This document shows positions 1 to 8,506 of a stretch of DNA of 16,653 nucleotides, piece by piece (position 1 is the stretch's first letter; each line of letters opens with the position of its first letter). The translations under genes were made by a program, and so were the position numbers. The stretch lies in assembly GCA_024405255.1 (NCBI GenBank), contig JAKSOY010000084.1, positions 1-16,653 of the forward strand, in the 5' to 3' direction. The notes under the pieces were generated by a model. The model was not told the origin of the DNA and did not search any database. It was given only the letters and a program-made list of their open reading frames with translations. This DNA comes from Kiritimatiellia bacterium (GTDB lineage: Bacteria; Verrucomicrobiota; Kiritimatiellia; RFP12; UBA1067).

Positions 1-269
1 GTGGTGCGCCCTCCCGCATTCTCCATTCTCCATTTTCCATTTTCAATTTGGTTCGCGTCGTTCGTCTTGGCACCTGCGACATGAACGCTCGTTACGACCA
101 TTCCGCCAAAGATGAGAGAGCCAGCAAGCGACACTGCTGTAACGCACTTCACGCCGCCCGAAAGGAACTTCATTCCGCGCGCAGCGCCGTAGGCAACGGC
201 AGCCGCTCCTACGCCTGCTGCGCAGACATAGGCCGTGTTGATGCAAACTGAATGGATGTTCTCAATCAT
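1..269 (-). CDS. Small two-helix membrane protein, C-terminus cut by window edge
   Basis: An open frame runs from ATG at 267-269 to the left edge with no stop (about 89 codons visible). The product begins MIENIHSVCINTAYVCAAG and has two hydrophobic, Gly/Ala-rich stretches, roughly residues 12-32 and 42-62, separated by a short basic loop (GAARGMKF and SGGVKC), which suggests a helical hairpin in the inner membrane. An AGAGG-like ribosome binding site lies about 7 nt upstream, and a TATAAT box sits 22 nt before the start. The last visible residues (QIENGKWRMENAGG) are the translation of a heptanucleotide tandem repeat rather than an ordinary protein domain. I do not recognise the family. A holin-like or phage-type small membrane protein is possible but unsupported. 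The start is well supported; the function is unknown. Confidence 0.6.
   Translation of the reverse strand, partial: MIENIHSVCINTAYVCAAGVGAAAVAYGAARGMKFLSGGVKCVTAVSLAGSLIFGGMVVTSVHVAGAKTNDANQIENGKWRMENAGGRT
14..48. repeat. Heptanucleotide tandem repeat, five units (plus-strand YTCCATT)
   Basis: Five consecutive 7-bp units can be read: CCGCATT, CTCCATT, CTCCATT, TTCCATT, TTCAATT. On the minus strand the consensus is AATGGAG/AATGGAA. The array lies inside the open frame of the small membrane protein and encodes IENGKWRMEN. A second array of the same heptamer family lies at 16238-16272 inside proS. Because 7 is not a multiple of 3, the amino-acid period is 7 residues (21 bp). Confidence 0.8.
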
Positions 270-291
270 CTGTGCCTCTTGAACTAAAAGT

Positions 292-320
292 ATTATACAC
301 GAAATCTTCCTTCTATGGAA
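292..320 (-). promoter_or_regulatory. Promoter of the small membrane protein gene
   Basis: The minus strand carries a perfect TATAAT (complement of 292-297). The -35 region 17 bp further up (315-320) reads TTCCAT, a poor match. Distance to the start codon is 22 nt, giving a short leader with an AGAGG ribosome binding site. The strong -10 with weak -35 suggests either an activated promoter or another sigma factor preference. Confidence 0.5.
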
Positions 321-698
321 CCTGAATCAGAACTTGTCCTCTTCCGATTTTGCCCAAATCGAAAAGCTGCAAACACCCGTTTGATGCATGAAAAAAGAGC
401 GCATTTCTTCCCATGCACTCCTGCGAGGCCCGACCAAAGGCCCAATACGAATACACGTAAAAGAAAATGCGCCCAGCTGGGCGCATCATCACTTACATGC
501 CGTTCGTATTTGAAATGTTTGGTCGTATTTCGCAGGAACAGCGTGTAGCTTAGATGCTACATTGATTTGGCGTTCGGGGGTGGAAGAGGGACGCTCTCGC
601 GCACGAAGTCGATTGACGCCCCGGATCAGTTCCCGAACTATGTCTTGCCTCGACAGATGCGGCCTTGCGGCCCCACGGCGAAACGCCAATAGTATATC
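298..698. other. Intergenic stretch with little coding signal
   Basis: About 400 bp lie between the promoter of the small membrane protein and the terminator after aroA. It holds a minus-strand terminator at 459-486. A small inverted repeat at 345-361 (CGATTT, 5-nt loop, AAATCG) lies some 50 bp upstream of the TATAAT and could be a regulator site. A 6-bp hairpin TGTAGC/GCTACA lies around 546-563, and a GGCC-rich hairpin (GGCCTTGCGGCC) at 661-672. Overlapping open frames on both strands here lack a ribosome binding site and resemble no known protein. The part between the two terminators (487-698) could be a separate short RNA. Confidence 0.5.
459..486 (-). terminator. Rho-independent terminator, minus strand
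   Basis: Positions 467-486 are a perfect 20-bp palindrome (half-site ATGCGCCCAG). On the minus strand it is followed by TTTTCTTTT. There is no U-tract on the plus-strand side, so it works for minus-strand transcripts. It lies more than 200 nt beyond the terminator of the aroA operon, so it is either a back-up terminator or the end of a separate transcript. Confidence 0.75.
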
Positions 699-725
699 AA
701 AAAAACGCCGCGAGTTCACGCGGCG
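699..725 (-). terminator. Terminator of the exopolysaccharide-aroA operon
   Basis: A perfect 7-bp stem CGCCGCG (706-712) and CGCGGCG (719-725) with a 6-nt loop is followed on the minus strand by at least seven T residues (complement of 699-705). It lies 41 nt after the aroA stop codon, the expected place for the end of the seven-gene operon. Confidence 0.9.
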
Positions 726-766
726 ATTAAAAGAATTAAACAAGGGGCGCCCGAAGGGATCGCTCT

Positions 767-2041
767 TCAAAAAAGGGATTCGAGCGTTGGCACAAATGCG
801 GGGAACGATTCGTTCAGAATCTCGGCCCCTTCCACCGCGACAGGTGCGCGCAGGCCACACAGGGCAAGCGACATGGCGAGACGGTGGTCGCCGTTCGCCT
901 GGACGGTTCCGCCCGTCAGGGTGCCGCCCTCAAGGGCGAAACCGTCGTCAAATTCTTCGACCTCGGTACCGAGCGCACGCAACTGCGTGACGATCGCCGC
1001 AATGCGATCCGTCTCCTTGTAACGCAATTCCCGCGCGTCCCGCACGACCGTACGACCCGTTGCAAACGCCGCGACGGCCGCAATCGCCGGGAACTCGTCG
1101 ATCGCACGCACCACAAGGTCGCCGTCGATTTGTATGCCCTTGAGCGGTGCCGCGACGAGACGCACATCCGCAATCGGTTCACCCATTTCAAGGCGCTCAT
1201 TCTGACGCGTGACCTTCGCCCCCATCTGCTCCAGTACGTCGAGAATACCCGTCCGCGTCGGATTGACGCCAATGCCAGCCACCGTGACATCGCTCCCGGG
1301 CACAAGCGCCGCGGCGGCAAAGAGGAATGCGGCGGACGAAATGTCACCCGGCAGCGTGCCCATGAGCGGTTTCAACGGCGTCGTTCCCAAGGGCTGGACA
1401 ATCGAGGTGGCACCCTCTTCGGCAATCGGGGCGCCCATATTGTTCAACATGCGGGCCGTATGGTCGCGCACGGGCCCCGGTACCGTCAACCGACACGGCT
1501 GCCGGGCACCCAACGCGGCGAGTTGCAGACAACTCAGAACCTGTGCCGAAGCGACCGGCAGCGTATAGTCAAGCGAACCCAGCACGGCAGGCGAAATCGA
1601 CAACGGCGCCGCTCCCTGGACAGTCTCGATTCGGGCCCCGAGCGCTTGAAGCGGATCTGCGATACGTCCCATCGGACGCTTCCGCAAACCCGCGCTGCCA
1701 TCGAGCGTCGCCGTCGAACCTGTCCCCACAAGCGCCCCGGCGAGCAGGCGGATCGTCGTCGCCGAATTGCCGCAATACGCCGTTGCGCCTACATTGGGGA
1801 ATGCCCGGAAGCCATTCCCTCGCACACGAAGGACGCCGTTTTCAAGCGACGAAGAAACTCCCAGCGACTCGAGCGCACCGCGCATGGCACGCGTCACCCC
1901 GCTGTCGGGATAATTGGTGACAACACTCTCGCCTTCGGCTAAAGCCGCAAAAAGCGCCACACGATGTGCGAGCGACTTATCGCCTGGAACCGTCACCGCA
2001 CCTTTCAGGGGACGCGTGCAAATCGGAAGCGTGAGCGTCAT
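767..2041 (-). CDS. aroA: 3-phosphoshikimate 1-carboxyvinyltransferase (EPSP synthase)
   Basis: This enzyme joins phosphoenolpyruvate to shikimate 3-phosphate, the sixth step of the shikimate pathway to chorismate, in the cytoplasm. The 424-residue product has the usual family length. Visible motifs are PGDKSLAHR (19-27, substrate binding), GNSATTIRLLAG (91-102), SAQ (165-167), AIDEFPAI (313-320, with the catalytic Asp at 315), YKETDR (341-346) and DHRLAM (385-390). I chose ATG at 2039-2041 because the protein homology begins just after it; a longer frame upstream only reads through rmlB in another phase. The start is 4 nt after the rmlB stop (TGAGGCTATG), so translation is probably coupled. 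It is the last gene before the terminator at 699-725. Its place in a polysaccharide operon is unusual; the enzyme call itself is firm. Variant GNSATT in place of GNAGT fits the class II-like branch, but glyphosate behaviour cannot be judged. Confidence 0.97.
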   Translation of the reverse strand: MTLTLPICTRPLKGAVTVPGDKSLAHRVALFAALAEGESVVTNYPDSGVTRAMRGALESLGVSSSLENGVLRVRGNGFRAFPNVGATAYCGNSATTIRLLAGALVGTGSTATLDGSAGLRKRPMGRIADPLQALGARIETVQGAAPLSISPAVLGSLDYTLPVASAQVLSCLQLAALGARQPCRLTVPGPVRDHTARMLNNMGAPIAEEGATSIVQPLGTTPLKPLMGTLPGDISSAAFLFAAAALVPGSDVTVAGIGVNPTRTGILDVLEQMGAKVTRQNERLEMGEPIADVRLVAAPLKGIQIDGDLVVRAIDEFPAIAAVAAFATGRTVVRDARELRYKETDRIAAIVTQLRALGTEVEEFDDGFALEGGTLTGGTVQANGDHRLAMSLALCGLRAPVAVEGAEILNESFPAFVPTLESLF

Positions 2042-2045
2042 AGCC

Positions 2046-3161
2046 TCAAGCCTTGATCGTACCCAACCGCTGGCCCGCGTACTTCTTCTCGTGGATCGGC
2101 CGCCACCACCAGTCGTTATCGAGATACCACTGCACCGTTTCACGAATGCCCGTATCGAACGTACGCGACGGCTGCCACCCGAGTTCGTTCATCAACTTGG
2201 CAGGATCGATGGCATAGCGCAAGTCGTGTCCAGGACGATCGGCCACATAGGTGATGAGCGACTCATACCGGGTGCCATCCGCACGCGGACGCAACTCGTC
2301 CAGGATTCGGCAGACCGTCTGGACAACCTCAAGATTCGTACGCTCGTTATGGCCGCCGACATTATAGGTCTCACCCGGAACGCCCTTCTGATTGACCAGA
2401 CACAATGCCGCGACATGGTCATCCACATAGAGCCAATCGCGCACATTCGCCCCCTTGCCGTAGACCGGCAGCGGCTTGCCCTCAAGACAGTTGAGGATGA
2501 TCAGCGGAATCAACTTCTCGGGGAAGTGATACGGACCGTAGTTATTCGAGCAGTTCGTGATCAAAGTCGGCAGACCGTAGGTGTCATGCCAGGCACAAAC
2601 AAGGTGGTCCGACGCGGCCTTCGAGGCCGAATAGGGCGAATGCGGCTGATAGGGCGTCTTCTCCGTGAAGAATCCGGTCTCACCCAGCGAACCATAGACC
2701 TCGTCCGTTGAAATGTGCTGAAAACGGAAAGCAGCCTTCGCCGTTTCGTCGAGCGTCTTCCAATAAGCCAACGCCGCCTGCAGCAGATTTGCCGTTCCGG
2801 TGACATTCGTACGAATGAACTCCCCGGGACCGTCAATCGAACGGTCCACATGCGACTCGGCCGCCAGGTGGAAGATCGCATCCGGACGAAACGCCGTAAA
2901 GGCCTGCGGCATCGCCACGGCATCGCAGATATCGGCCTGAAGGAAAAAGAGACGGCGATCATCTGCAAAATCGATTTCCGCGACAGAAGTCCGAATGTCA
3001 ACTGCGGGGTCGAGTCCGACCTCCTTCAACGATTCGGGCACACCCGCGTAGGTCAGTTTGTCGATCACCAGCACGGTCGCGCCCAGGTCGCGCACAAGAT
3101 GGCGTACGAGGGCGGAACCGATAAACCCGGCGCCTCCGGTGATGACAAACCGCTTAGTCAT
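2046..3161 (-). CDS. rmlB: dTDP-glucose 4,6-dehydratase
   Basis: RmlB turns dTDP-glucose into dTDP-4-keto-6-deoxyglucose with NAD as cofactor, the second step to dTDP-L-rhamnose and many other deoxysugars. The product has the NAD-binding GGAGFIGS (9-16), [11 protein letters not shown] (98-108), the catalytic STDEVYG (151-157), the YSASK motif (177-181, YxxxK of short-chain dehydrogenases), [17 protein letters not shown] (203-219) and [11 protein letters not shown] (309-319), all diagnostic of RmlB. At 371 residues it is slightly longer than the usual 350-360. A TTG codon at 3168-3170 would give three more residues, but ATG at 3159-3161 has a GGAG 10 nt upstream and overlaps the stop of the preceding kinase gene by 8 nt. 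The partner genes rmlA, rmlC and rmlD are absent, so the final sugar is undetermined. Confidence 0.96.
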   Translation of the reverse strand: MTKRFVITGGAGFIGSALVRHLVRDLGATVLVIDKLTYAGVPESLKEVGLDPAVDIRTSVAEIDFADDRRLFFLQADICDAVAMPQAFTAFRPDAIFHLAAESHVDRSIDGPGEFIRTNVTGTANLLQAALAYWKTLDETAKAAFRFQHISTDEVYGSLGETGFFTEKTPYQPHSPYSASKAASDHLVCAWHDTYGLPTLITNCSNNYGPYHFPEKLIPLIILNCLEGKPLPVYGKGANVRDWLYVDDHVAALCLVNQKGVPGETYNVGGHNERTNLEVVQTVCRILDELRPRADGTRYESLITYVADRPGHDLRYAIDPAKLMNELGWQPSRTFDTGIRETVQWYLDNDWWWRPIHEKKYAGQRLGTIKA

Positions 3162-5727
3162 CGTCCGCAAGCTCCGAAATCTCGTTCTTCTTTCCCGGCG
3201 AAGGCGGAACAGGCTTCTTCCCCTCCACCTTCTTCCCTTCAGGTGGCGGCGTCATCTTCTTGTCGTCGACCGGTTTCTTCTTGTCGTCAACAGGCTTCTC
3301 AAGAGGTTTCTTCTCATCAGCCTTCTTGGCGTCCTTCGGGTCTTTCGCGTCCTTCGTCCCCTTGGCATCCTTTCCACCCTTCTTCAGCGGCGAATACGGC
3401 GCATACGGACGATAGCTTCCGCCGTAGGCACGATAGCCGCCATAACCACCGTAGCCGCCATAGCCACGATAACCGTAGCCGTAGGCATGGCCGCTCTGCG
3501 AGAACGCATTGGAGGACCCCATTTCGACATCGTTGACGACGATACCGATCACCGTCGCACCCGATTCGCCGAGCTGACGCGCCGCATGCTGAATCGGCTT
3601 GAAGTGCGTACGGTCAGGGCAGCACATGATCATAACCGAGTCCACCATCGACGCCAACGTCATCACGTCGCCCACCACACCGAACGGCGGCGAGTCGATG
3701 ATGATGCGATCGTAGTTTGCGCGCGCCCATTTGAAGAAGTCCGGCACGATCTGGGAACCCATGATCGAGGACGGGTTCACATCGTCCGGCGGCAAGGACG
3801 CAACGACATCCAGATGCTCCACGCCACTCGCATTGATGAGCGAACCGAAGTCGCGCGCGCCATCCTTGCGCGAAAGATAGTGCGAGAAGGAATGCGCCAA
3901 GTCTATGTTCTTCACCCCCCACACGCGGGCGAGACGCGGACGACGCATATCGAAGTCAACGAGCAGCGTCTTCTTTCCGGCCTGTGCACTTGAAATGGCG
4001 AGCGAGCAGGACGTAATCGTCTTACCTTCGCCCGGCTGCGTGGACATGATCAACAGGGTCTGCGAGATCTCCTTGTAACGCGGCGAGTCCAGAAGGTTAC
4101 GCAGACCCGCCATGGCTTCGGCGAACTGCGAATACTTGTTCTCCTGGATGTACTTCGCCACCTGTTCACGTTTTTTACGACGCACGTGCGGCAGCACCGC
4201 AAGCACCTTGAGCGCCAGGCGGCCTTCAATATCCTGAAGCGAGACGATCGTGTCTTCAAGGTGGTCCAGGACCAACACGAAGAGAAGACCGAGGCCCAGC
4301 GCCACCACGGCACCGGCCGAGAAGATGATCATCGGGTTCGGCAGCACCGGGCGTGACGGCACCAATGCAGGACGCCCCACGCGAACGATTTCAAAGTTCT
4401 GTTCAGCACGAATGCGCGCTTCGTTTTCGCGCTGCATCAGATCCTTGAGCATGGCCGTGGAAACTTCCATTTCCTTTTCAAGCTGCTTGAGACCGGCATC
4501 CGCAGAAACGATTCGCTGGGAAATTGCAGCCTGCTGCTTGCGAAGTTCTTCAGTGCGAGCCTTGTTGACGTCCAACTGGTTCTTGAACGCGTTGAGGTTA
4601 CCCTTCGCCGTCGAAAGCGCGTTGGCCACCGCCTCCACGAATGCGGTCTTCGCCGATTCAAGTTCCTTTTCCTTGGCCTTGACGGCCGGGTGGAGTTTCG
4701 TGAACGTCGCCAGCATCTGGTTCATCTCCAAATTCGCCTTCTGCAACGCCTCATAAGCCGTTCCGATTTCAGCCGAACGCGGTACAGACGACGGCAGAGT
4801 GGCAAAATTTTCCGGATGGGCCTGTGCCTTTTCAAGTACAGAAACCCATTCCGCCGCAGCAGTGACTTCCGACTGCAACGAAAGCAGGTCGGACGTCGTC
4901 TTCTGCAACGACTGCTCGATGAGCGTCCTCTGCGACAGCATTTCGTCAATCTTGTTTTCCGTACGGAACTTGAGCAGTCGCTTCGAAATATCCTCGTCCA
5001 CACGGCGCTGATGAAGCACCTGGTCCGTAATCTGCTGCACGGCTTTATCACAAGCGGCCTTGTTTTCTTCGTCAGTAAAGGCCTCAATGGATTCCGCATA
5101 GGCATTGGCAAGCGAAGCCGCCAACTGCGGGGATGTCGAACGCACCGCGATCGTAATCAAGCGCGAATGACGCACGAGTTCAAGTTCCGAACCCGACAAC
5201 GTATCCAGAATTTCCTTGTCGGTCGTCGTCGATGCCGGATAGTTCGCACGATACTGCTGAACGACCTTCGTCGCAATCTTGTCCGACCGCCACTGCGACA
5301 GACGTGTGTTGAAGATTTCCTCATAACTAACACCGGCATCGCCAAAAATATCAGTGTCAACGCTAGCCCCCGTCTTACGGGCACGCGTATCCATCGTGAA
5401 CTCGCTCTTCGCTTCGTAGATGGTCGGCGAAATACGGTAAACGGCAAATGCAGCCACCAAACCGATCAGCAGGAACACGAGCACGGAAATCCAGCGCTGC
5501 CCAATCACGCGCAACACACGACCGAGCGTAATCGTACCGACGAGAGAGTCCGCATCCTGTCCATTTCCCTGACCGCCGTATGAACCGCCGCCATAGTAAT
5601 AGGGCGCCGCGCCGCCGCCACCGTAGTAGGCAGGCTGCGACGAACCGTAATAGAGGGGAGACTTTTTGGCCGTGCCGTAGTAGAGGGGCTTCTGGCCGTA
5701 AGTCGATGAAGAGGAAGGCGATGCCAT
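3154..5727 (-). CDS. wzc: Polysaccharide copolymerase / BY-type tyrosine kinase (Wzc family) with Tyr-rich ends
   Basis: Wzc-type proteins control chain length and export of Wzy-made polysaccharides and autophosphorylate on C-terminal tyrosines. In order: a Tyr/Gly-rich segment (residues 10-52, many YYG), Wzz-type domain with TM1 (about 79-98), a long periplasmic part with predicted coiled coils (about 225-300 and 325-445), the proline-rich [16 protein letters not shown] (450-465) before TM2 (about 466-487), then the kinase: Walker A TQPGEGKT (563-570), Walker A' [11 protein letters not shown] (588-598) and Walker B IIIDSPP (675-681). A Tyr cluster (748-778) is the expected autophosphorylation tail. 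After it comes an unusual 77-residue tail rich in Lys, Asp and Pro (781-857). The 857 residues exceed the roughly 700-750 of classic Wzc because of both extensions. The start is ATG at 5725-5727, 4 nt after the stop of the preceding gene, with GGAG 10 nt upstream. Family call is firm; the partner polysaccharide is unknown. Confidence 0.93.
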   Translation of the reverse strand: MASPSSSSTYGQKPLYYGTAKKSPLYYGSSQPAYYGGGGAAPYYYGGGSYGGQGNGQDADSLVGTITLGRVLRVIGQRWISVLVFLLIGLVAAFAVYRISPTIYEAKSEFTMDTRARKTGASVDTDIFGDAGVSYEEIFNTRLSQWRSDKIATKVVQQYRANYPASTTTDKEILDTLSGSELELVRHSRLITIAVRSTSPQLAASLANAYAESIEAFTDEENKAACDKAVQQITDQVLHQRRVDEDISKRLLKFRTENKIDEMLSQRTLIEQSLQKTTSDLLSLQSEVTAAAEWVSVLEKAQAHPENFATLPSSVPRSAEIGTAYEALQKANLEMNQMLATFTKLHPAVKAKEKELESAKTAFVEAVANALSTAKGNLNAFKNQLDVNKARTEELRKQQAAISQRIVSADAGLKQLEKEMEVSTAMLKDLMQRENEARIRAEQNFEIVRVGRPALVPSRPVLPNPMIIFSAGAVVALGLGLLFVLVLDHLEDTIVSLQDIEGRLALKVLAVLPHVRRKKREQVAKYIQENKYSQFAEAMAGLRNLLDSPRYKEISQTLLIMSTQPGEGKTITSCSLAISSAQAGKKTLLVDFDMRRPRLARVWGVKNIDLAHSFSHYLSRKDGARDFGSLINASGVEHLDVVASLPPDDVNPSSIMGSQIVPDFFKWARANYDRIIIDSPPFGVVGDVMTLASMVDSVMIMCCPDRTHFKPIQHAARQLGESGATVIGIVVNDVEMGSSNAFSQSGHAYGYGYRGYGGYGGYGGYRAYGGSYRPYAPYSPLKKGGKDAKGTKDAKDPKDAKKADEKKPLEKPVDDKKKPVDDKKMTPPPEGKKVEGKKPVPPSPGKKNEISELADDD

Positions 5728-5731
5728 AGTA

Positions 5732-7210
5732 TCACTTCTCCGACGAATGTGAATGATGGTGTGAAGAGGACGACGCCTCGGAGTCTACCGACGCGCTGAC
5801 GGCTCTCTCCCGCGGGAAGGAGGACGCAGACAGCGCCAACGGAACCACAGCGGTCAAGATGAACGTCGAACTATCGAGAATGGGAGAAAGCCAAGCCTCA
5901 CCCAATAACAGGAAGATCGTCAGCGGAAGCGTCCAAGCGACCGGCGGGACGCTGAACACGAAGAGGCCGCCCTCGTCAAGCTGCTTATGATAGCGAATTC
6001 CGCCAACCAGACGCTGAGCATAGCTGGCAATCTGCAAACCGAGTCCAATCGCAATCAGCAAGGCGCCCGCAATACCCCGCTCAGCCAAGAGCATCAGATA
6101 ACCATTCGGCGCGAACTCGGGTTTGAGCGGCAGAACCGCCCAGTCGGCCTTTTCGGCAAGGAACGGCACGTGAAGCGCGAATGCGCCTTCACCGACTCCG
6201 AACCAAGGACGCGAAAGCCACATCTTCTTTGAAATCCGCGCCATCGCTTCCACAAGCCCCTTGTAGGCTTCCGAAAACACATAGGTGGGATTCAGATTCG
6301 CGAGCTTCAACTCCATAAACGCCTTGGGCATGAAGGCCATGATCAAAATGATCGGAATGGCGATTCCCAAAGCCGCCAAGACCGCACACCGCGTGACGGC
6401 ACCCGCCGAACTCTCCCGCTTGGCGGCAACCAGGCTAAACGCAAATGCCAGCACGGCAACCACCAACCAGGCAAGTGCGACAAGAGACGGCGCAAAAAAG
6501 ACGAGCGCCGCAAGATTGCCGGCCACACCAAAGATGAAAGGCAACCGGGCAAAAGCCCATTTCCGGGCCTCGGCCGTTGCACCCGAAGTGACGCCAATCA
6601 CAAGCCAGACGCCGAACGACGAGGCCCAAAAAGGAGCCTGTTCGAATCCGGCCTTCGTCGCCTCGACAAACGAATTCACCTGCGCACAGGCACAGACTCC
6701 TGCGGCCAATCCACCCAACCCCGCAAGGAAGGATCCCGTCACGCCAAACGCGATACGAGCGGAAGCACCGACCGCATTACGCAGCCCCATCACCACAAGT
6801 GCTGCAGCAATCGAAACGCAGAACGGCAGGAAACCACATTCCTTCGTCGATGCCGGAAATCCCGGCCATACCGGATCGCGCACAAGCCACATAGCCTGTT
6901 CGACATCATACCCCATCGCAATACCGGCATTCAGCCAACGAACGAATGCGTAGAGAATGACTAGGATGAAAAACCAGAAAAAAGGATCGAGAAACATCTC
7001 ATGCCGTAGACGAATACGCGAGGTCGAAATATGCTCGCCATGGCGCAGAGAAGGTTCTGTAAAAAGCCAGACCGCCGCGAACGCGCTCAGCCATAGAATG
7101 ACTGAACCCAGCGTTGCGACGGTCAAGAAAGGCGTTAGCGCGAGCGGGAGGGCTGCCAACACGGCAAGGTGGACGGACAGCCCATACTTGGAAAGAAACT
7201 TCTGAATCAT
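5732..7210 (-). CDS. O-antigen ligase / Wzy-type polymerase membrane protein
   Basis: A 492-residue protein with about ten hydrophobic helices. Near the C-terminus it has a large loop with RPWFGVGEGAFALHVP (335-350) followed by APNGYLMLLAERGIAGALL (367-385). The GxGxGxF-like motif followed by the N-x-x-L-x-x-x-x-E-x-G-x-x-G pattern is typical of the Wzy_C/O-antigen ligase family (WaaL, Wzy, PglL). In a cluster with Wza and Wzc it most likely polymerises lipid-linked repeat units in the periplasm; ligation to a lipid or protein is the alternative and cannot be told from sequence. The canonical His of this motif (HN) appears here as PN (residues 368-369). The tail (471-492) is Ser/His-rich (SSSSHHHSHSS), of unknown meaning. 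Start ATG at 7208-7210 has an AGGA about 6 nt upstream; the gene ends 4 nt before the wzc start. Confidence 0.82.
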   Translation of the reverse strand: MIQKFLSKYGLSVHLAVLAALPLALTPFLTVATLGSVILWLSAFAAVWLFTEPSLRHGEHISTSRIRLRHEMFLDPFFWFFILVILYAFVRWLNAGIAMGYDVEQAMWLVRDPVWPGFPASTKECGFLPFCVSIAAALVVMGLRNAVGASARIAFGVTGSFLAGLGGLAAGVCACAQVNSFVEATKAGFEQAPFWASSFGVWLVIGVTSGATAEARKWAFARLPFIFGVAGNLAALVFFAPSLVALAWLVVAVLAFAFSLVAAKRESSAGAVTRCAVLAALGIAIPIILIMAFMPKAFMELKLANLNPTYVFSEAYKGLVEAMARISKKMWLSRPWFGVGEGAFALHVPFLAEKADWAVLPLKPEFAPNGYLMLLAERGIAGALLIAIGLGLQIASYAQRLVGGIRYHKQLDEGGLFVFSVPPVAWTLPLTIFLLLGEAWLSPILDSSTFILTAVVPLALSASSFPRERAVSASVDSEASSSSHHHSHSSEK

Positions 7211-7236
7211 CGAATCCTGCTCACGTCCGCCGATTC

Positions 7237-8487
7237 TTAATAGTGGAAGCGCATACCAACCGTACCGATGAAGCGGTCATAGTTGTAGTAATCGTAATCC
7301 TCGCACCAGCTCTCCTGCCACGTGAAATGCGCGTAGATCGAGATCCAGCGGTTGATCACGTAATCAGCTCCCAAACGAACGGCCAGCAGCGTTTCGTCAT
7401 AGTCTGAACCATGGGCGAGATAACGGTCATTCCAAACAGCCTCTTCCAAGCGGTAGGAGATGTTGCCCGTCAAGGTCAACCTATCACCGCATGTCAGGTA
7501 GGAAACACCTGCCGAGAGCGAGTACACCTTGAGGGCCTGACCCAGCGAACGTTCAGACGGCTGATAGTAGCTGTTGCCGAGCAACGAGAACTGGATATTG
7601 CGACGCGCACGCCAGTTCGCCGAGAGCTGATAGGTCCAGCCGCTATCCGCATTGTCATGACCGCCGTACGAGAGAGAGGACGCACCCATCAACGCACGAT
7701 ACGTGATCTTCTCGGTCATATGCGAACCAATACCACCCTGGATCGACCACACCTGACTGTGCGTATCGTAGTTATGGAGACCATGCCCGCCGTGCTGGAG
7801 ATAGTCGCTCCACCCACCGGCAATCAAGATGTCCGTGTAATGGCCCGCGACAAAACCGACTTCGGCTCCAACCGCACGCTGCTGCCAGCCATAGAGCGGC
7901 GCATACTTGCCCGTGTCGTTCTTATAGTCGAGGTAGTTGTACTGGCCCATCACATCAGCATGCCAACGCTCCGTGAAACGACGCTCGAGAACGCCGGAGA
8001 CATCCAGCTTCTCACGATCACGCCAAACACCGCGGCCATCCTGCTTGCTGATATCGTCGTTCTGCGACATCAAAGCATAACGCTCGAGCACCTTGAAGTT
8101 CCAGCCACGGTCATCCTCACCGACGTTGGACCACTGATAGCCGAGGTCTTCACCATAGCTATTCTCGCCCATACGAGCCTGATACTTCGCATAGGCATTG
8201 TAGCGATACCAAAGGCCGCCCACCAACGCCCAACGGTCCTGCGTCCACGTGAACGTAGCGCCCGGGTTGACACAGAAGATACTGTCTGCATCAGACTTAT
8301 GCGTTGTATCTATGTTAGAGTCATACGTGTACGAAAGCGACACATACGGCTTGATCGTCAGACGGCCATCATCAAAGATGAATCCACTCGGACGGCTACC
8401 TGCACTGCCGTTTCCTTTCGAGGCTTCAGCCGCAAGGCCGAGACCCGCCACGCTCAGAACAGCTACGCTCAGAATTAGTTTCTTCAT
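7237..8487 (-). CDS. Outer-membrane beta-barrel protein, EpsL/BBP2-like
   Basis: A 416-residue exported protein. The N-terminus MKKLILSVAVLSVAGLGLAAEA is a clear signal peptide, with cleavage probably near residue 20-22. The rest alternates polar and aromatic residues, is rich in Tyr/Trp and ends in GMRFHY, with the terminal aromatic residue typical of outer-membrane barrels. YVSLSYTYDSNID (48-60) resembles the Y-x-Y-D-x-N segment at the first strand of EpsL/VpsM-type barrels found in exopolysaccharide clusters. The likely role is a pore or scaffold that helps polysaccharide pass the outer membrane; this is inference from family type and position. A TTG at 8503-8505 would extend the frame, but ATG at 8485-8487 is preferred because GAGG lies 6 nt upstream and the signal peptide then starts properly. 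It lies 19 nt after the Gly-Thr repeat gene. Confidence 0.8.
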   Translation of the reverse strand: MKKLILSVAVLSVAGLGLAAEASKGNGSAGSRPSGFIFDDGRLTIKPYVSLSYTYDSNIDTTHKSDADSIFCVNPGATFTWTQDRWALVGGLWYRYNAYAKYQARMGENSYGEDLGYQWSNVGEDDRGWNFKVLERYALMSQNDDISKQDGRGVWRDREKLDVSGVLERRFTERWHADVMGQYNYLDYKNDTGKYAPLYGWQQRAVGAEVGFVAGHYTDILIAGGWSDYLQHGGHGLHNYDTHSQVWSIQGGIGSHMTEKITYRALMGASSLSYGGHDNADSGWTYQLSANWRARRNIQFSLLGNSYYQPSERSLGQALKVYSLSAGVSYLTCGDRLTLTGNISYRLEEAVWNDRYLAHGSDYDETLLAVRLGADYVINRWISIYAHFTWQESWCEDYDYYNYDRFIGTVGMRFHY

Positions 8488-8506
8488 TTTTGTCCTCACT
8501 TCCAAA

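Noticed and set aside
48..251. 67-codon plus-strand frame at the left edge
   Set aside because: It is antisense to the small membrane protein, which has a TATAAT box and a ribosome binding site; the plus-strand frame has neither.
489..860. 123-codon minus-strand frame across the aroA terminator
   Set aside because: Its first part shadows the aroA end and it crosses a strong terminator hairpin; only the last 67 codons could be a separate peptide, without a ribosome binding site.
884..1942. 352-codon plus-strand open frame
   Set aside because: It is fully antisense to aroA, Arg/His-rich and without domain signals; GC-rich codon use on the other strand explains it.
2042..2143. 34-residue N-terminal extension of aroA
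   Set aside because: It is an out-of-phase reading of the end of rmlB; normal EPSP synthase sequence begins at ATG 2041.
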